Shown: positions 1 through 8,632 of the stretch, one piece after another | Numbering within the stretch: the first letter of the stretch is position 1 | Layout: every line of letters begins with the position of its first letter | NCBI RefSeq assembly: GCF_002234535.1 | Contig: NZ_CP022521.1 | Span: 5,208,001-5,272,000 of the forward strand | Direction of reading: 5' to 3' | DNA: 64,000 nucleotides | From: Actinoalloteichus hoggarensis | Lineage (GTDB): Bacteria > Actinomycetota > Actinomycetes > Mycobacteriales > Pseudonocardiaceae | The notes under the pieces: model-generated | Database searches by the model: none | The model's input: the letters and a program-made list of their open reading frames with translations, nothing else | What the model was told of the DNA's origin: nothing | Made by a program: the position numbers and the translations under genes

Positions 1-76
1 AGTCGGCCCCGAAGGCCAGCCCCTGCGGGGAGCCGGTCGGCGTCCGCAGCCAGCGCGGGGAGGTGGGGGAAGGCAT
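1..76 (-). CDS. Probable GH42 beta-galactosidase, N-terminal fragment (runs off the window)
   Basis: Only 25 codons are visible, read leftward from an ATG at 76. They encode MPSPTSPRWLRTP and end at the edge in LAFGAD, followed by a T that fits a Tyr codon. GH42 beta-galactosidases usually carry FG(G/A)DYNPEQW close to the N-terminus, so the fragment fits that family, and its place behind a sugar ABC operon agrees. The call is inference from very few residues; any other glycosidase with the same opening is possible. Confidence 0.42.
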   Translation of the reverse strand, partial: MPSPTSPRWLRTPTGSPQGLAFGAD

Positions 77-382
77 GTCGATCCTCTCGATACCGGGTGT
101 CAGGTCGGTCGCGGGCCGGATGTCGTCGTCTCGGATGTCCGGCGGCGGCGGCGGTCTGCCGCGTCACCGGGCGGGCGACGGGCTTCTCGGGGCCGGGTTC
201 ACGGTGTCGGTTTCACGGTCGGTCCGGGTGCACGGCGGCTCCGGGTCGGCTGGGCGGGCGTCTCGGGCGGCCTTCTCGACGGGCGTCTCGGGCAGGCCCC
301 GCGGTGGCCGCGCCGCACCGCCCGTCGGGCTCGGGACTCGGTCACGCTCAGCACTCCCTTCGGACTCGGCACCCCGCCACGC
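77..382. other. Intergenic gap between sugar-binding protein and putative glycosidase
   Basis: 306 bases with no convincing reading frame. It is G/C-rich and repetitive at short scale; CACGCTCAG occurs twice (about 343 and 378). No clear terminator or operator was recognised. The putative glycosidase start at 76 may have its own promoter here. Confidence 0.4.
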
Positions 383-1714
383 TCAGTCGACGTCGAAGCC
401 CTGATCGACGCCGTAGGACCTGAGCCCGTCCTCCCACCGGCCCAGGGCATCGGTCAGCGGCAGGTCGGAGACGTAGGCCTGGCCGACGGTGTCGTTGAAG
501 ATCGAGTTCGCGTACGCCTGGTACGGCAGGTAGGACCAGTCGTCGGCCACGCCCGCCGCCGCGTCGGCGAAGACCTGGTTGGCCTGCTGACCGCCGAAGT
601 ACGGCAGCTCGGTGGAGAGGAACTCCTCGGACTCCAGATCCGCGACGGTCGCCGGGAACGCCCCCGCGTCCAGGCGGGTGCCCACGCCCTCGCCGGTCGT
701 CACGTAGTCGATGAAGGCGTAGGCGAGCAGCTTGTCGCCACTGGCGGTCGGCACGGCCAGTCCGCTGCCGCCGTTCTCCGCCTCGGCCGTCTCGCCCTCC
801 GCCCACTGCGGCAGCGGCGCCACCCGCCACGCGCCCTCGCCGGAGGGGACCCCGGAGGACAAATTGGCGGGCATCCACGCCCCGGTGGCGAGGCTGGCGA
901 TGCGACCGTCGGCCATGCCCTGGTACCACTCGTCGGTCCAGGACGTGATGGGCGAGAGCAGGTCCTCGTCGAGCAGCTGCTGCCAGATCTCGAGGTAACG
1001 AGTGGTGCCCTCGTCGGAGAAGTCGATTCCCACGCTCGTGCCGTCCACGCTGAACGGCCGCCCGCCCGCCTGCCAGACGAGGCTGGTCATCAGCCCGGCG
1101 TCGCCGTTGTCGCTGGTGATGTAGACGTCCGGGTCGGCGGCCTGCAGGGCCCGCGCCGCGTCGAGATACTCGTCCCAGGTGGTGGGCACCTCGATGCCGT
1201 GCTCGTCGAAGAGGTCCTGGTTGTAGAAGAAGGCCATCGGCCCGGAGTCCATCGGCAGCGCGTGGACTTCCCCGCCACCGGCCACCGCGTTCCACGGGCC
1301 GGGCGAGAACAGGTCTTCGAGCTCGCTCGCGCCGAAGCCGGACAGGTCCGACACCGCTCCGGAGACGGAGAACTGGCCGAGCGCGAAGTACTCGATCTGA
1401 GCGACGTCGGGACCGCCGCTGCCCGCCGAGTGCGCGTTCTGCAACGCCGAGTACTGGTCGTCGCCGGTGCCCACGTTGACGAGTTCGACCTCCACGGCGG
1501 GGTGCAGCTCCTGGAAGTCGGCGACCGTCTGCGCCAGGGTCGGCTCCCACGCCCAGACGGTGATCGAGCCGCCCTCCTCCAGCGCGGCGCGGATCTCCTC
1601 GGGCGAGGCCGAATCGGGGCTGTCCTCGCCGCCGGAGCCGCAGGCGGTCAGGCCGAGGGCGACGACGAGCGCGATTCCGATGCCGCGGGTGAGGCGGCGG
1701 GGCGTGGTGTTCAT
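383..1714 (-). CDS. ABC transporter sugar-binding lipoprotein
   Basis: Extracellular solute-binding protein (family 1, MalE-like) of 443 residues that would capture a sugar and deliver it to the two permeases encoded just upstream. The N-terminus has a basic n-region (MNTTPRRLTRG), a hydrophobic core and the lipobox LTAC, so it should be a lipid-anchored protein. The body has the usual GSITVWAWEPTLAQTVADFQELHPAVEVELVN opening (split here: GSITVWAWEP, then TLAQTVADF). The ATG at 1714 was chosen because it immediately precedes the signal peptide. It is the third gene of a minus-strand operon, about 70 bases after the second permease. The substrate cannot be read from sequence; a galactoside is a guess from the probable GH42 gene next door. 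Confidence 0.93.
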   Translation of the reverse strand: MNTTPRRLTRGIGIALVVALGLTACGSGGEDSPDSASPEEIRAALEEGGSITVWAWEPTLAQTVADFQELHPAVEVELVNVGTGDDQYSALQNAHSAGSGGPDVAQIEYFALGQFSVSGAVSDLSGFGASELEDLFSPGPWNAVAGGGEVHALPMDSGPMAFFYNQDLFDEHGIEVPTTWDEYLDAARALQAADPDVYITSDNGDAGLMTSLVWQAGGRPFSVDGTSVGIDFSDEGTTRYLEIWQQLLDEDLLSPITSWTDEWYQGMADGRIASLATGAWMPANLSSGVPSGEGAWRVAPLPQWAEGETAEAENGGSGLAVPTASGDKLLAYAFIDYVTTGEGVGTRLDAGAFPATVADLESEEFLSTELPYFGGQQANQVFADAAAGVADDWSYLPYQAYANSIFNDTVGQAYVSDLPLTDALGRWEDGLRSYGVDQGFDVD

Positions 1715-1785
1715 GATCGACTCAGCTCGCTTCAACTGTCGGTGTCGAACGCGGACGAGGGCAGGCCTCGGGTCAGCGGGTGTGC

Positions 1786-2715
1786 TCACTCCTTGACGCT
1801 CCCCGCCGCCAGGCCCGACTGCCAGTAGCGCTGCAACAGCAGGAAGGCCGCGATCAACGGCAGGATGGTGATCAACGAGCCGGTGATCACGAGGTGGAAG
1901 ACCACCTCGCCGCCCGCCGTGGCCGCCTGGGCGTTCCAGGCGTTGAGGCCGAGGGTGAGCGGGAACCAGTCGGGGTCCCGGATCATGATCAACGGCAGGA
2001 AGTAGTTGTTCCAGGTGGCGACCATGCTGAACAGCAGGACGGTCACGGTGCCGGGCACGAGCAGCGGCAGGCTGATGCGGAAGAAGCTCCTGATCTCGCC
2101 CGCTCCGTCGATCCGCGCCGACTCCAACAGCTCGCGCGGGACGGCCTGGGCCGCGAACACCCACATCAGATAGAGGCCGAACGGGGTGATGAGCGAGGGG
2201 ATGATCACCGCCCACGGCGTGTTCGTCAGTCCCATACGACTGAACATGAGGAACGTCGGCACGGCCAACGCGGTGCCCGGCACGGCCACCGCGCCGATGA
2301 CGACGGCGAAGACGGCGCGCTTGCCGGGAAAGTCGAAGACGGCGAGCGCGTACCCGCCGAGCACCGCGAGGAACGTCGCGCCGCCCGCGCCGACCACCAC
2401 GTAGAGCAGGGTGTTGCCCAGCCAGCGGGCGAAGACGCCGCCGTCGTAGGTGAAGGTGGCGACGATGTTGTCCCAGAGGGCGAAGTCCTCGGCGAACCAC
2501 AGACCGAAGGAGTCGAACAGACCACCGGGGGTCTTGGTCGCGTTGATCAGCAGCCAGCCGAGCGGCAGCAGGCTGTACACGAGGATCAGGCCGGTGAGCA
2601 CGGTGAGCAGCACGCTGCGCCGAGGCCGGGTCACGGTGCTCGGGCGGCGCGGCGTCCGCAGGCGGGCATAGCCCGCGTTCCTGCTCCGCGGTGCGGTGGT
2701 GACCGGGGTGCTCAT
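1786..2715 (-). CDS. Sugar ABC transporter permease, MalG type
   Basis: 309-residue inner-membrane permease of the binding-protein-dependent type, partner of the permease encoded upstream. About six transmembrane segments are visible, starting near residue 32 (VLLTVLTGLILVYSLLPLGW). The cytoplasmic coupling (EAA) loop is present as ESARIDGAGEIRSFFRISLP and would contact an ATPase. It starts 4 bases after the stop of the MalF-type gene, so the two are translationally close. No ATPase gene lies in the operon, a common actinobacterial arrangement in which a shared MsiK-type ATPase energises many sugar importers (family knowledge, not shown here). Confidence 0.93.
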   Translation of the reverse strand: MSTPVTTAPRSRNAGYARLRTPRRPSTVTRPRRSVLLTVLTGLILVYSLLPLGWLLINATKTPGGLFDSFGLWFAEDFALWDNIVATFTYDGGVFARWLGNTLLYVVVGAGGATFLAVLGGYALAVFDFPGKRAVFAVVIGAVAVPGTALAVPTFLMFSRMGLTNTPWAVIIPSLITPFGLYLMWVFAAQAVPRELLESARIDGAGEIRSFFRISLPLLVPGTVTVLLFSMVATWNNYFLPLIMIRDPDWFPLTLGLNAWNAQAATAGGEVVFHLVITGSLITILPLIAAFLLLQRYWQSGLAAGSVKE

Positions 2716-2719
2716 CGAC

Positions 2720-3649
2720 TCACACGTCCTTTCGCATGCCGCGAAGCTGCACCGCGTAGGCGATGACCATCGTGACGAGCCCCATGAGGATCGCGACCGT
2801 CGCCGCGTAGTTGTGCTGCTGCGCGGCGAACGACAGCGAGAAGGTGTACAGGTTCGGCGTGAAATAGGTCGTGATCGCGTTCGGCGCGAGACTCTGCAGA
2901 ATGCTGGGCTCGTTGAAGAGCTGGAAGCTGCCGATGATCGAGAAGATCGTGGCGATCACCATCGCTCCTCGGATCGCGGGCAGCTTCACCGAGGTGATGA
3001 CCCGAAGCTGGCCCGCGCCGTCGATCTCGGCCGCCTCGTACAGCGAATGCGGGATCACTCGCAGCGCCGAGTAGAAGATCAGCATGTTGTACCCGATGAA
3101 CTCCCAGGTCACGATGTTGCCGATCGAGGCGAGCACCAGCTCCGGCGACAACGGGTTCGGCAGGGTGATGCCGAAGGCGTCGTTGATGTTGCCGACGAGC
3201 CCGAAGCGCGTGCCGTACATGAAGCCCCACATCAGGGTGGCGACCACGGCGGGCACCGCGTAGGGCAGGAAGATCGAGATCCGGAAGAAGCTCCTGCCGT
3301 AGAGCCTGCCGCTGTCGATGGCCAGCGCCACGAGCAGCGCGATGCCGAGCATGATCGGCACCTGCACCACCAGGAACAGCCCCACCCTGCCCAGGGCCTG
3401 CCAGAACTGCGGGTCGGCCATGGCCCGCTGGTAGTTCTCCAGGCCGACGAAGGAGTTCCCGCCGACCAGCTTGTCGCGGAAGAAGCTCAGATAGATCGAG
3501 TACGCGATCGGGGCGAGGAACACCAGCGCGAAGACGACCATGAACGGTCCCATGAAACCCCAGCCGACCCAGGCTCGACGATCGGCCCGACCCGCTCCGG
3601 AGGCCGAGCGTCTCGCCCGCCGTGCAGGCGGCGATGACAGCGCTGTCAT
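2720..3649 (-). CDS. Sugar ABC transporter permease, MalF type
   Basis: 309-residue integral membrane permease, first gene of the sugar-uptake operon. A short basic N-terminal tail is followed by a transmembrane segment (GPFMVVFALVFLAPIAYSIY, about residues 34-53) and about five more. The EAA coupling loop reads EAAEIDGAGQLRVITSVKLP. The ATG at 3649 lies about 47 bases downstream of a 22-bp palindrome that looks like a LacI-family operator, so transcription of the whole operon is probably sugar-repressed. The regulator gene itself is not in the window. Confidence 0.93.
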   Translation of the reverse strand: MTALSSPPARRARRSASGAGRADRRAWVGWGFMGPFMVVFALVFLAPIAYSIYLSFFRDKLVGGNSFVGLENYQRAMADPQFWQALGRVGLFLVVQVPIMLGIALLVALAIDSGRLYGRSFFRISIFLPYAVPAVVATLMWGFMYGTRFGLVGNINDAFGITLPNPLSPELVLASIGNIVTWEFIGYNMLIFYSALRVIPHSLYEAAEIDGAGQLRVITSVKLPAIRGAMVIATIFSIIGSFQLFNEPSILQSLAPNAITTYFTPNLYTFSLSFAAQQHNYAATVAILMGLVTMVIAYAVQLRGMRKDV

Positions 3650-3695
3650 GTGGCTCCCTAGCTCCCGCCACCGAAGGCGCCATCGCCTCCGGGGG

Positions 3696-3717
3696 TCGAT
3701 GTTTACGTAACCATCGA
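3696..3717. promoter_or_regulatory. LacI/GalR-type operator ahead of the sugar operon
   Basis: A 22-base inverted repeat: TCGATGTTTAC facing GTAACCATCGA, with 10 of 11 pairs matching and a central CG as in LacI/GalR operators. It lies 47 bases upstream of the MalF-type permease start. The palindrome is read directly; assignment to a LacI-type repressor is inference from symmetry, central CG and context. Confidence 0.7.
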
Positions 3718-4117
3718 GGTGCGCGAAATGCTGTCACCGCAGCGTGACGCCGTCAAGGGATGCGGGCAGGCTCACCGGCGCATCGGGATCGGTCCACACC
3801 CGCATCGCCTCCCGACGCGGGCCGAGGTCCGCGACGAGACGCCGTGTCCGCCGCCCCGCACCGACCGGCGGCCTCGGCCCGGTCACCGCCTCGAACCTCC
3901 TCACCCGGTCCGCCGCGCTCCTCCTCAGCAGGCCGGGCGGAGGCCGGCACGCACCGAAGCGGGAGACAGGGCCGAATCCGGCCGCCTGCGGATCGAACGA
4001 CACCGGCGCGGAGCGAGGGGGAACCGGCGCCGAGCGGGGGAACCAGCGGGCGAAGGGGTACCCGCGCCACGCGAACGGCACCGGCGCGGGCCAACGGCAC
4101 CGGCGCGGACCGAGGGA
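3718..4117. other. Intergenic region with a possible minus-strand ORF or gene remnant
   Basis: About 400 bases between the sugar operon and ggt. A minus-strand frame ending at 3734 has a protein-like C-terminal part (about 35 codons before the stop, reading LVADLGPRREAMRVWTD onward) with G/C-biased third positions, but its N-terminal half looks random, so it may be a decayed gene. Short direct repeats of AACGGCACCGGCGCGG occur at about 4074 and 4091, beside related ACCGGCGC copies. No family was recognised. Confidence 0.3.
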
Positions 4118-5947
4118 TCACTCACCAGCCCGAGGCCGGACCACCGCCGCGGCCCCGCCGCCCCGCCGCACCGGCTCGGCCGCGGCCAGCCACCGCCCGT
4201 CCGGCAGTCGCTCCACCCCGGTGACCGCCCCGATCGACGAGGGCCGAGTGGCGAAACCCTGTCCCCGGTCCCGCAGCTCCGCCACGGCAGGCAGGTCGAG
4301 GAACGCCTGCTCGACAGCGGCCGACGCGGCGTTACGCTGCGAAGCCCTCGGCGCGGCGACGGCTTCGGGCAGGGACAGCCCGCGGTCGAGCCGATGCAGG
4401 AGCACCCCGAGGACCGTGGTGATGATCGTGGTGCCGCCGGGAGACCCGAGAGCCAGCAGCGGCTCGCCGTCCGCCAACACGATGGTCGGCGTCATCGAGG
4501 ATCGCGGCCGCTTGCCCGCGTCGGGAAGGTTCGGGTCGGGGACGCCGGGGGTGACCGGCGTGAACGAGAAGTCCGTCAGCTCGTTGTTCAGCAGGAAGCC
4601 GCGGCCGGGAACCACCATGCCGCTGCCGCCCTCCTGTTCGATGGTGAGCGTGTACGCCGCCACGTTGCCCTGCCGGTCGGCGACCGTCAGATGCGTGGTG
4701 CTCTCTCCCTCGTACGGTGTCGGCGCGGGCGGTCCCACGGTGCCGCAGGGCCGCGGATCTCGCGGGTCGCCGGGCGCCACCGGACTTGTCAGAGCGTGCC
4801 CGTTCGCGAGATCGATCAGGCAGCTCCGGCTGTCGGCGAAGTCCTGTCCCGCGAACTCGGCGGCGGGCACGTCGACGAAGGCGGGGTCGCCGATCCACCG
4901 GTTTCGGTCGGCGAAGGAGATCCGACTCGCCTCCAGGTAGCCGTGCAGATAGTCGACCTCGGCGGCGTCGGAGAGGTCGAAGCGCTCCAGCATGTTCAAC
5001 GCCAGGCCCACCGTGAGCCCGCCGGAGGAGGGCGCGGGCATGCCGTAGACGTCCAGGCCCCGGTAGTCCACGTGCGTCGGTTCGCGCTCGACGGTCCGAT
5101 AGTCCGCGAGGTCGTCCACGGTCATCGACCCTGGCCGCACGATGCGGTCCGCATCGGGATCGACCGCGGGTCGCCGCACCGTCTCGGCGAGGTCCGCGCC
5201 GATCTCCCCGCGATACAGCGCCGCCGTTCCGGTCCGGGCCAGCAGGCGGTAGGTGTCGGCAAGATCGGGATTGCGGAAGGTCGACCCGACCTCGGGCGGG
5301 CGACCGTCGGGCAGGAAGAGGTCACGGGTCGCCGGGAAGACGGTGAACCGATCGGCGTTGTTCGCGATCTGGTCGTGAAAAGTGGAGTCCACGACGAAGC
5401 CGTCCTCCGCGAGCCGCGTCGCGGGACGCAGCAGCGAGGCCAGCGAGCGGGTGCCCCACCGTTCGAGGGCATCGCGCCAGGTGGCGGGCGTACCGGGCAC
5501 CCCGACCGAGAGTCCGCTGGTGACGGCCTCGGAGAAGGGCAGGGGCACGCCGTCCTCCACGAACAGGTTCTCGTCGACGGCGGCGGGCGCCGTCTCCCGG
5601 CCGTCGAGGGTGTGTACTCGACCGGTGGCGGCGTCGTAGTACATGAGGAAGCCGCCGCCCCCGATGCCCGCCGAGAACGGATCGGTGACCCCCAAGGCGG
5701 CGGCCGTCGCCACCGCGGCGTCCACCGCGTTGCCGCCGCCGCGCAACACGCCGATGCCGATCGCCGTGGCATCGGCGTCCACACTGGCCACCGCACCGAA
5801 GTCCCCGACCGCCACAGGCCGCTTCGCCGTCGGAGGCCGGGTCGCCGACGTGTCACCGGCCGCGGGCGGCACGACCGCGAGAGCCGAACCCAGCAGGACC
5901 GAGGCGGCGGCGATGGTCAAGACCCTACGAGCGCGACGAAGACGCAT
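4118..5947 (-). CDS. ggt: Gamma-glutamyltransferase (secreted)
   Basis: Gamma-glutamyltranspeptidase precursor, about 609 residues from the ATG at 5947. It transfers or hydrolyses the gamma-glutamyl group of glutathione and related peptides outside the membrane. Visible marks are a signal peptide (MRLRRARRVLTIAAASVLLG), the RGGGNAVDAAVA and GIGGGGF motifs of the large subunit, and the autocleavage site ESTTHLTVAD, whose first Thr (about residue 417) becomes the nucleophile at the start of the small subunit. Downstream are GSGMVVPGRGFLLNNELTDF and RPRSSMTPT, both typical of the family. An upstream ATG at 5983 would add 12 residues ahead of the signal peptide and is less likely. Monocistronic as far as can be seen. 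Confidence 0.95.
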   Translation of the reverse strand: MRLRRARRVLTIAAASVLLGSALAVVPPAAGDTSATRPPTAKRPVAVGDFGAVASVDADATAIGIGVLRGGGNAVDAAVATAAALGVTDPFSAGIGGGGFLMYYDAATGRVHTLDGRETAPAAVDENLFVEDGVPLPFSEAVTSGLSVGVPGTPATWRDALERWGTRSLASLLRPATRLAEDGFVVDSTFHDQIANNADRFTVFPATRDLFLPDGRPPEVGSTFRNPDLADTYRLLARTGTAALYRGEIGADLAETVRRPAVDPDADRIVRPGSMTVDDLADYRTVEREPTHVDYRGLDVYGMPAPSSGGLTVGLALNMLERFDLSDAAEVDYLHGYLEASRISFADRNRWIGDPAFVDVPAAEFAGQDFADSRSCLIDLANGHALTSPVAPGDPRDPRPCGTVGPPAPTPYEGESTTHLTVADRQGNVAAYTLTIEQEGGSGMVVPGRGFLLNNELTDFSFTPVTPGVPDPNLPDAGKRPRSSMTPTIVLADGEPLLALGSPGGTTIITTVLGVLLHRLDRGLSLPEAVAAPRASQRNAASAAVEQAFLDLPAVAELRDRGQGFATRPSSIGAVTGVERLPDGRWLAAAEPVRRGGGAAAVVRPRAGE

Positions 5948-6494
5948 GAGCCGAGTCTCACGACAGTTCGTCGGAGTCCGCAATGCGTCCGATCGGGCGA
6001 TCCGTGAATCCTTGACGAGAATTCGAGACGCCCCGTTATCTCGCCGCGGGCGGGGGCGACTCCCCGACGACCCAGGCCACCAGCGAAGTCACGTAAGAAC
6101 CTGGCGGCGGCCATGATCTCGACGGGCGACCCCGGCTCCCGCGCCGCCATCCCGATCACCCGCATCCGCCCCGATCACCAACGGTCGGTCGACCGGCACG
6201 CCCAGGCGAAGCCCGCCGCCGCAGCCAATTCCGGTGGTGCTATTCGTCCCGGACGTGGCGCTCAGGCACACGACCGCATCGATGGAACGCATGACAAGGC
6301 GGGCAAAGCCGCTCACACAGTCCGGTACCAGCTGTCTGAAGTGGTGGTGGAGGTTCTCAGCATAGGGGTCACCAACAACGAGCTGAGCCCATCGTTTCGA
6401 ACCTCAGCGTACGCTACTCAGCCACAACGGCGCAGCCGCCTCACCTCATCAGTGGAGCTGGCCATGAACCACCCGGACCGAGCCGGAACCAGAC
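5948..6494. other. Intergenic region between ggt and the left element end
   Basis: About 550 bases with no frame I can defend. It is the chromosomal flank that lay directly downstream of the tRNA gene before the element integrated. The last 150 bases are less G/C-rich. No RNA gene or repeat was recognised. Confidence 0.4.
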
Positions 6495-6540
6495 CGGTGG
6501 GGCGGGTGGGGCTCGAACCCACGGCCAAGGGATTATGAGT
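6495..6540. repeat. Left attachment site: displaced 3' part of the tRNA gene
   Basis: 46 bases identical to 18739-18784. It covers the tRNA 3' acceptor strand, T arm, variable loop and half of the anticodon stem-loop (ending ATTATGAGT). After 6540 the sequence diverges from the tRNA, so this copy cannot make a tRNA; it marks the far boundary created by integration. Confidence 0.95.
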
Positions 6541-6633
6541 GTCCCAGGTCACATCCTCCAGCTCGTCTACCTCGGCTTTTGTGCGCGGGAGTTGGGTGCA
6601 AAGTCGGCGTGAGGGGCACTGTTCGTCGCCAGT

Positions 6634-6655
6634 TCGCACCCAGGTTCGCACCCAT
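6634..6655. repeat. Left copy of a bipartite site shared by both element ends
   Basis: TCGCACCC, six bases, then GCACCCAT. The same two words with the same six-base gap and orientation occur at 18671-18692, just upstream of the integrase start. The left copy is 93 bases inside the left attachment repeat. Candidate arm-type binding site for integrase or excisionase (inference). Confidence 0.45.
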
Positions 6656-6806
6656 GATGTGATAGTCCTCCTGTCAGCACGGCCAGGGGAAGGCGAATCC
6701 AGACGAGTTGCCAAGGCGAGCCTGAGTCTCGGCAGGTCGGCGAGGGGCGGGTTGCTGTCACAGTCTCGCGAAGCCTTGAGCGACGGTCCGTTTTTCGGTT
6801 AACACG

Positions 6807-7994
6807 CTAAGGAAGGATGTAGTCGATTACTCTTTCGATGTCTCCGTTCGCGATCAGGTAAATGGCAGCTCCTAGGATTATTGTCAACTTCAGTGGTCCG
6901 GAGGATCGCTGCGACAGGTCGCTAATTCGATTGCTAAACCTTTCGCGTCGGCTATGAATTTTTGAGTGTTTTTCTAGTTCGTGGTCGGTCGCACCGAGGT
7001 TGATTTTTGCTAGTTCGGCAGCGTGCATAATGTCACGGTTCGTGATCAGGTCAAATGCCGAGTGTGCAAGTAACCTAAATTCTGGACTCTCCTCTTCCTT
7101 CCCGGCGTTCCGTGCTCCGGCCTCGGCGAGGCGAGTTGCAAGTAAGTCGTAAGTAGAGGCGATTTTTTGGAAGTCTCCGGGCGTGAGCCTGCTGCGCGTT
7201 CCTGCGGCGTAGTAACGCAGTTCGCGTGCCATTGCATGTGAGTATTGATGACACCCTGTTCTCCATCGTGAGGCCTTGTAATTAGATTCGCTAATTGGGC
7301 TCGTTGACGATAGAGGCATTGTTCGCCGTAGACGCATGTAGTAGTCGATTATGGACGCGTGCGGCGTCATTGCCGCTACGACCTTATGCGTGACGAGGGA
7401 TGCCGCAATCCAGGCCGCTATTGCGCAGGATGTCGCGCCAATGGTAAAAATTTGATTCTCGCCGCTGGGGTGGCCCGATCCATTTGGCAAACTGTCTAGA
7501 TACGTGCCCAGGGGTATGCCGATGGCAAGCAGTGAGAACAGGTGGAGCAATTCCCAGGAGTGGTGGCGCATTAGTAAAAAATTCCAGCGAACGCTGTACG
7601 ATGTGCCAAAATGTGCATTCAAATCACAGTTTTCTTCGAGTCGATCCTTCTTGAAGGAACGCACGGAAATCAGGAATGGAACTCCAAGGAGAAGTGGGGG
7701 TGCGATGAGTAAGGCCAAAGGGGGGTCAACATTCGACCCGGTTAAGAAGAAAATCAACCAGGCTATCACCGCTGTGGCAGGGAATAGTAGGTGGCACAAA
7801 ACCGCCACCCGCAAAGGATTGCGTTTTTTTGGCTCACGTCGATCATCTGACATCTCGGGGTATTTGGCTCTTATGTATAATTCAACAGATTTGTTGACGT
7901 AAATCAAGTAGAAGGCCATGGCTATCACCAGGCCGGGAAACGGTGAGGCTATCTTGATGAATTCCTCTACGAAGTGCTGGCTAAATTCTTCCAT
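6807..7994 (-). CDS. Unknown six-pass membrane protein, AT-rich AICE cargo
   Basis: 395-residue protein that I cannot assign to a family. Probable membrane segments lie at about residues 19-33, 63-85, 92-109, 148-167, 182-204 and 368-384. They enclose a hydrophilic domain of about 160 residues (205-367), rich in Arg, Ser and Glu, that should lie on one side of the membrane. Base composition is far lower in G/C than every neighbour, and codons such as ATT, AAA and AGT are common, pointing to recent acquisition from another genome. It is the outermost gene at the left end, the usual place for cargo. Its role is unknown; defence or exclusion is only a possibility from position. Confidence 0.75.
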   Translation of the reverse strand: MEEFSQHFVEEFIKIASPFPGLVIAMAFYLIYVNKSVELYIRAKYPEMSDDRREPKKRNPLRVAVLCHLLFPATAVIAWLIFFLTGSNVDPPLALLIAPPLLLGVPFLISVRSFKKDRLEENCDLNAHFGTSYSVRWNFLLMRHHSWELLHLFSLLAIGIPLGTYLDSLPNGSGHPSGENQIFTIGATSCAIAAWIAASLVTHKVVAAMTPHASIIDYYMRLRRTMPLSSTSPISESNYKASRWRTGCHQYSHAMARELRYYAAGTRSRLTPGDFQKIASTYDLLATRLAEAGARNAGKEEESPEFRLLAHSAFDLITNRDIMHAAELAKINLGATDHELEKHSKIHSRRERFSNRISDLSQRSSGPLKLTIILGAAIYLIANGDIERVIDYILP

Positions 7995-8077
7995 TTGGAT
8001 TGACCCAGTCTCGGCGTTGATTAATTAGGTGAATCCGGGTGGGTTGTGCTTCCGGTTGCTGTCGTAGAATCCGAGGC

Positions 8078-8632
8078 GTGGTAGGTGACGATGTGGGAAC
8101 TTGGAAGGTGGGGCGTCGGCGTGCGATTTATCGCAGTCGATGGGTTGACCTGAGCCTCGTACAGGTCGAGGCGCCTAACGCTGAGCGTTGGGAGCATCAC
8201 GTTGTGCATCTTAGCCGGGTCGCGGTGGCGCTGATCACCAACGACCGTGACGAGGTGTTGATGCTGTGGCGGTACCGGTTCGCCACGGATGCGTGGGGCT
8301 ATGAGCTGCCGGGCGGGATCATCGACGGTGATGAGGAGTCGGCCGCGACGGCGGCTCGGGAGGCCGGGGAGGAGTGCGGGTGGCTGCCGACGGGGGAGCC
8401 TGAGCACCTGATCAGCTTCGAGCCGATCCCCGGCATGGTGACGTCGGAGATGGACGTCTATCACTGGCGTGGTGCGGAGCGGATCGGCGAGCCGACCGAC
8501 ACCGAGGAGGCCGGAACGGTGGAGTGGGTGTCGCTGAAGCGAGCAACGAAGCTTGCCAAGGAACGGAAGTTGCTGGGTTCGGGGACGTTGGTGGCGTTGT
8601 TGTACTTCCTGGCCTCACGCGCCGAGGGATGA
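8078..8632 (+). CDS. NUDIX hydrolase
   Basis: About 184 residues. The NUDIX box is complete: a Gly, five residues, Glu, seven residues, then REAGEECGW, matching GX5EX7REUXEEXGU (U is a bulky residue, mostly hydrophobic; here Ala and Trp). The enzyme should hydrolyse a nucleoside diphosphate linked to another group; the surrounding LWRYRFATDAWGYELPGG pattern resembles ADP-ribose pyrophosphatase-type members. I chose the GTG at 8078; another GTG at 8039 would add 13 poorly conserved residues. The 3' end overlaps the convergent XRE-TPR gene by 18 bases. NUDIX genes recur on AICEs, where their role is not settled. Confidence 0.88.
   Translation: MVGDDVGTWKVGRRRAIYRSRWVDLSLVQVEAPNAERWEHHVVHLSRVAVALITNDRDEVLMLWRYRFATDAWGYELPGGIIDGDEESAATAAREAGEECGWLPTGEPEHLISFEPIPGMVTSEMDVYHWRGAERIGEPTDTEEAGTVEWVSLKRATKLAKERKLLGSGTLVALLYFLASRAEG

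Noticed and set aside
3719-6007. A 762-codon plus-strand frame over ggt
   Set aside because: Antisense to ggt, whose catalytic motifs are plain; composition is typical of high-GC shadow frames.
6495-6540. Second tRNA gene at the left element end
   Set aside because: Only the 3' part up to the anticodon loop is present, so no cloverleaf can form; it is the attachment-site copy.
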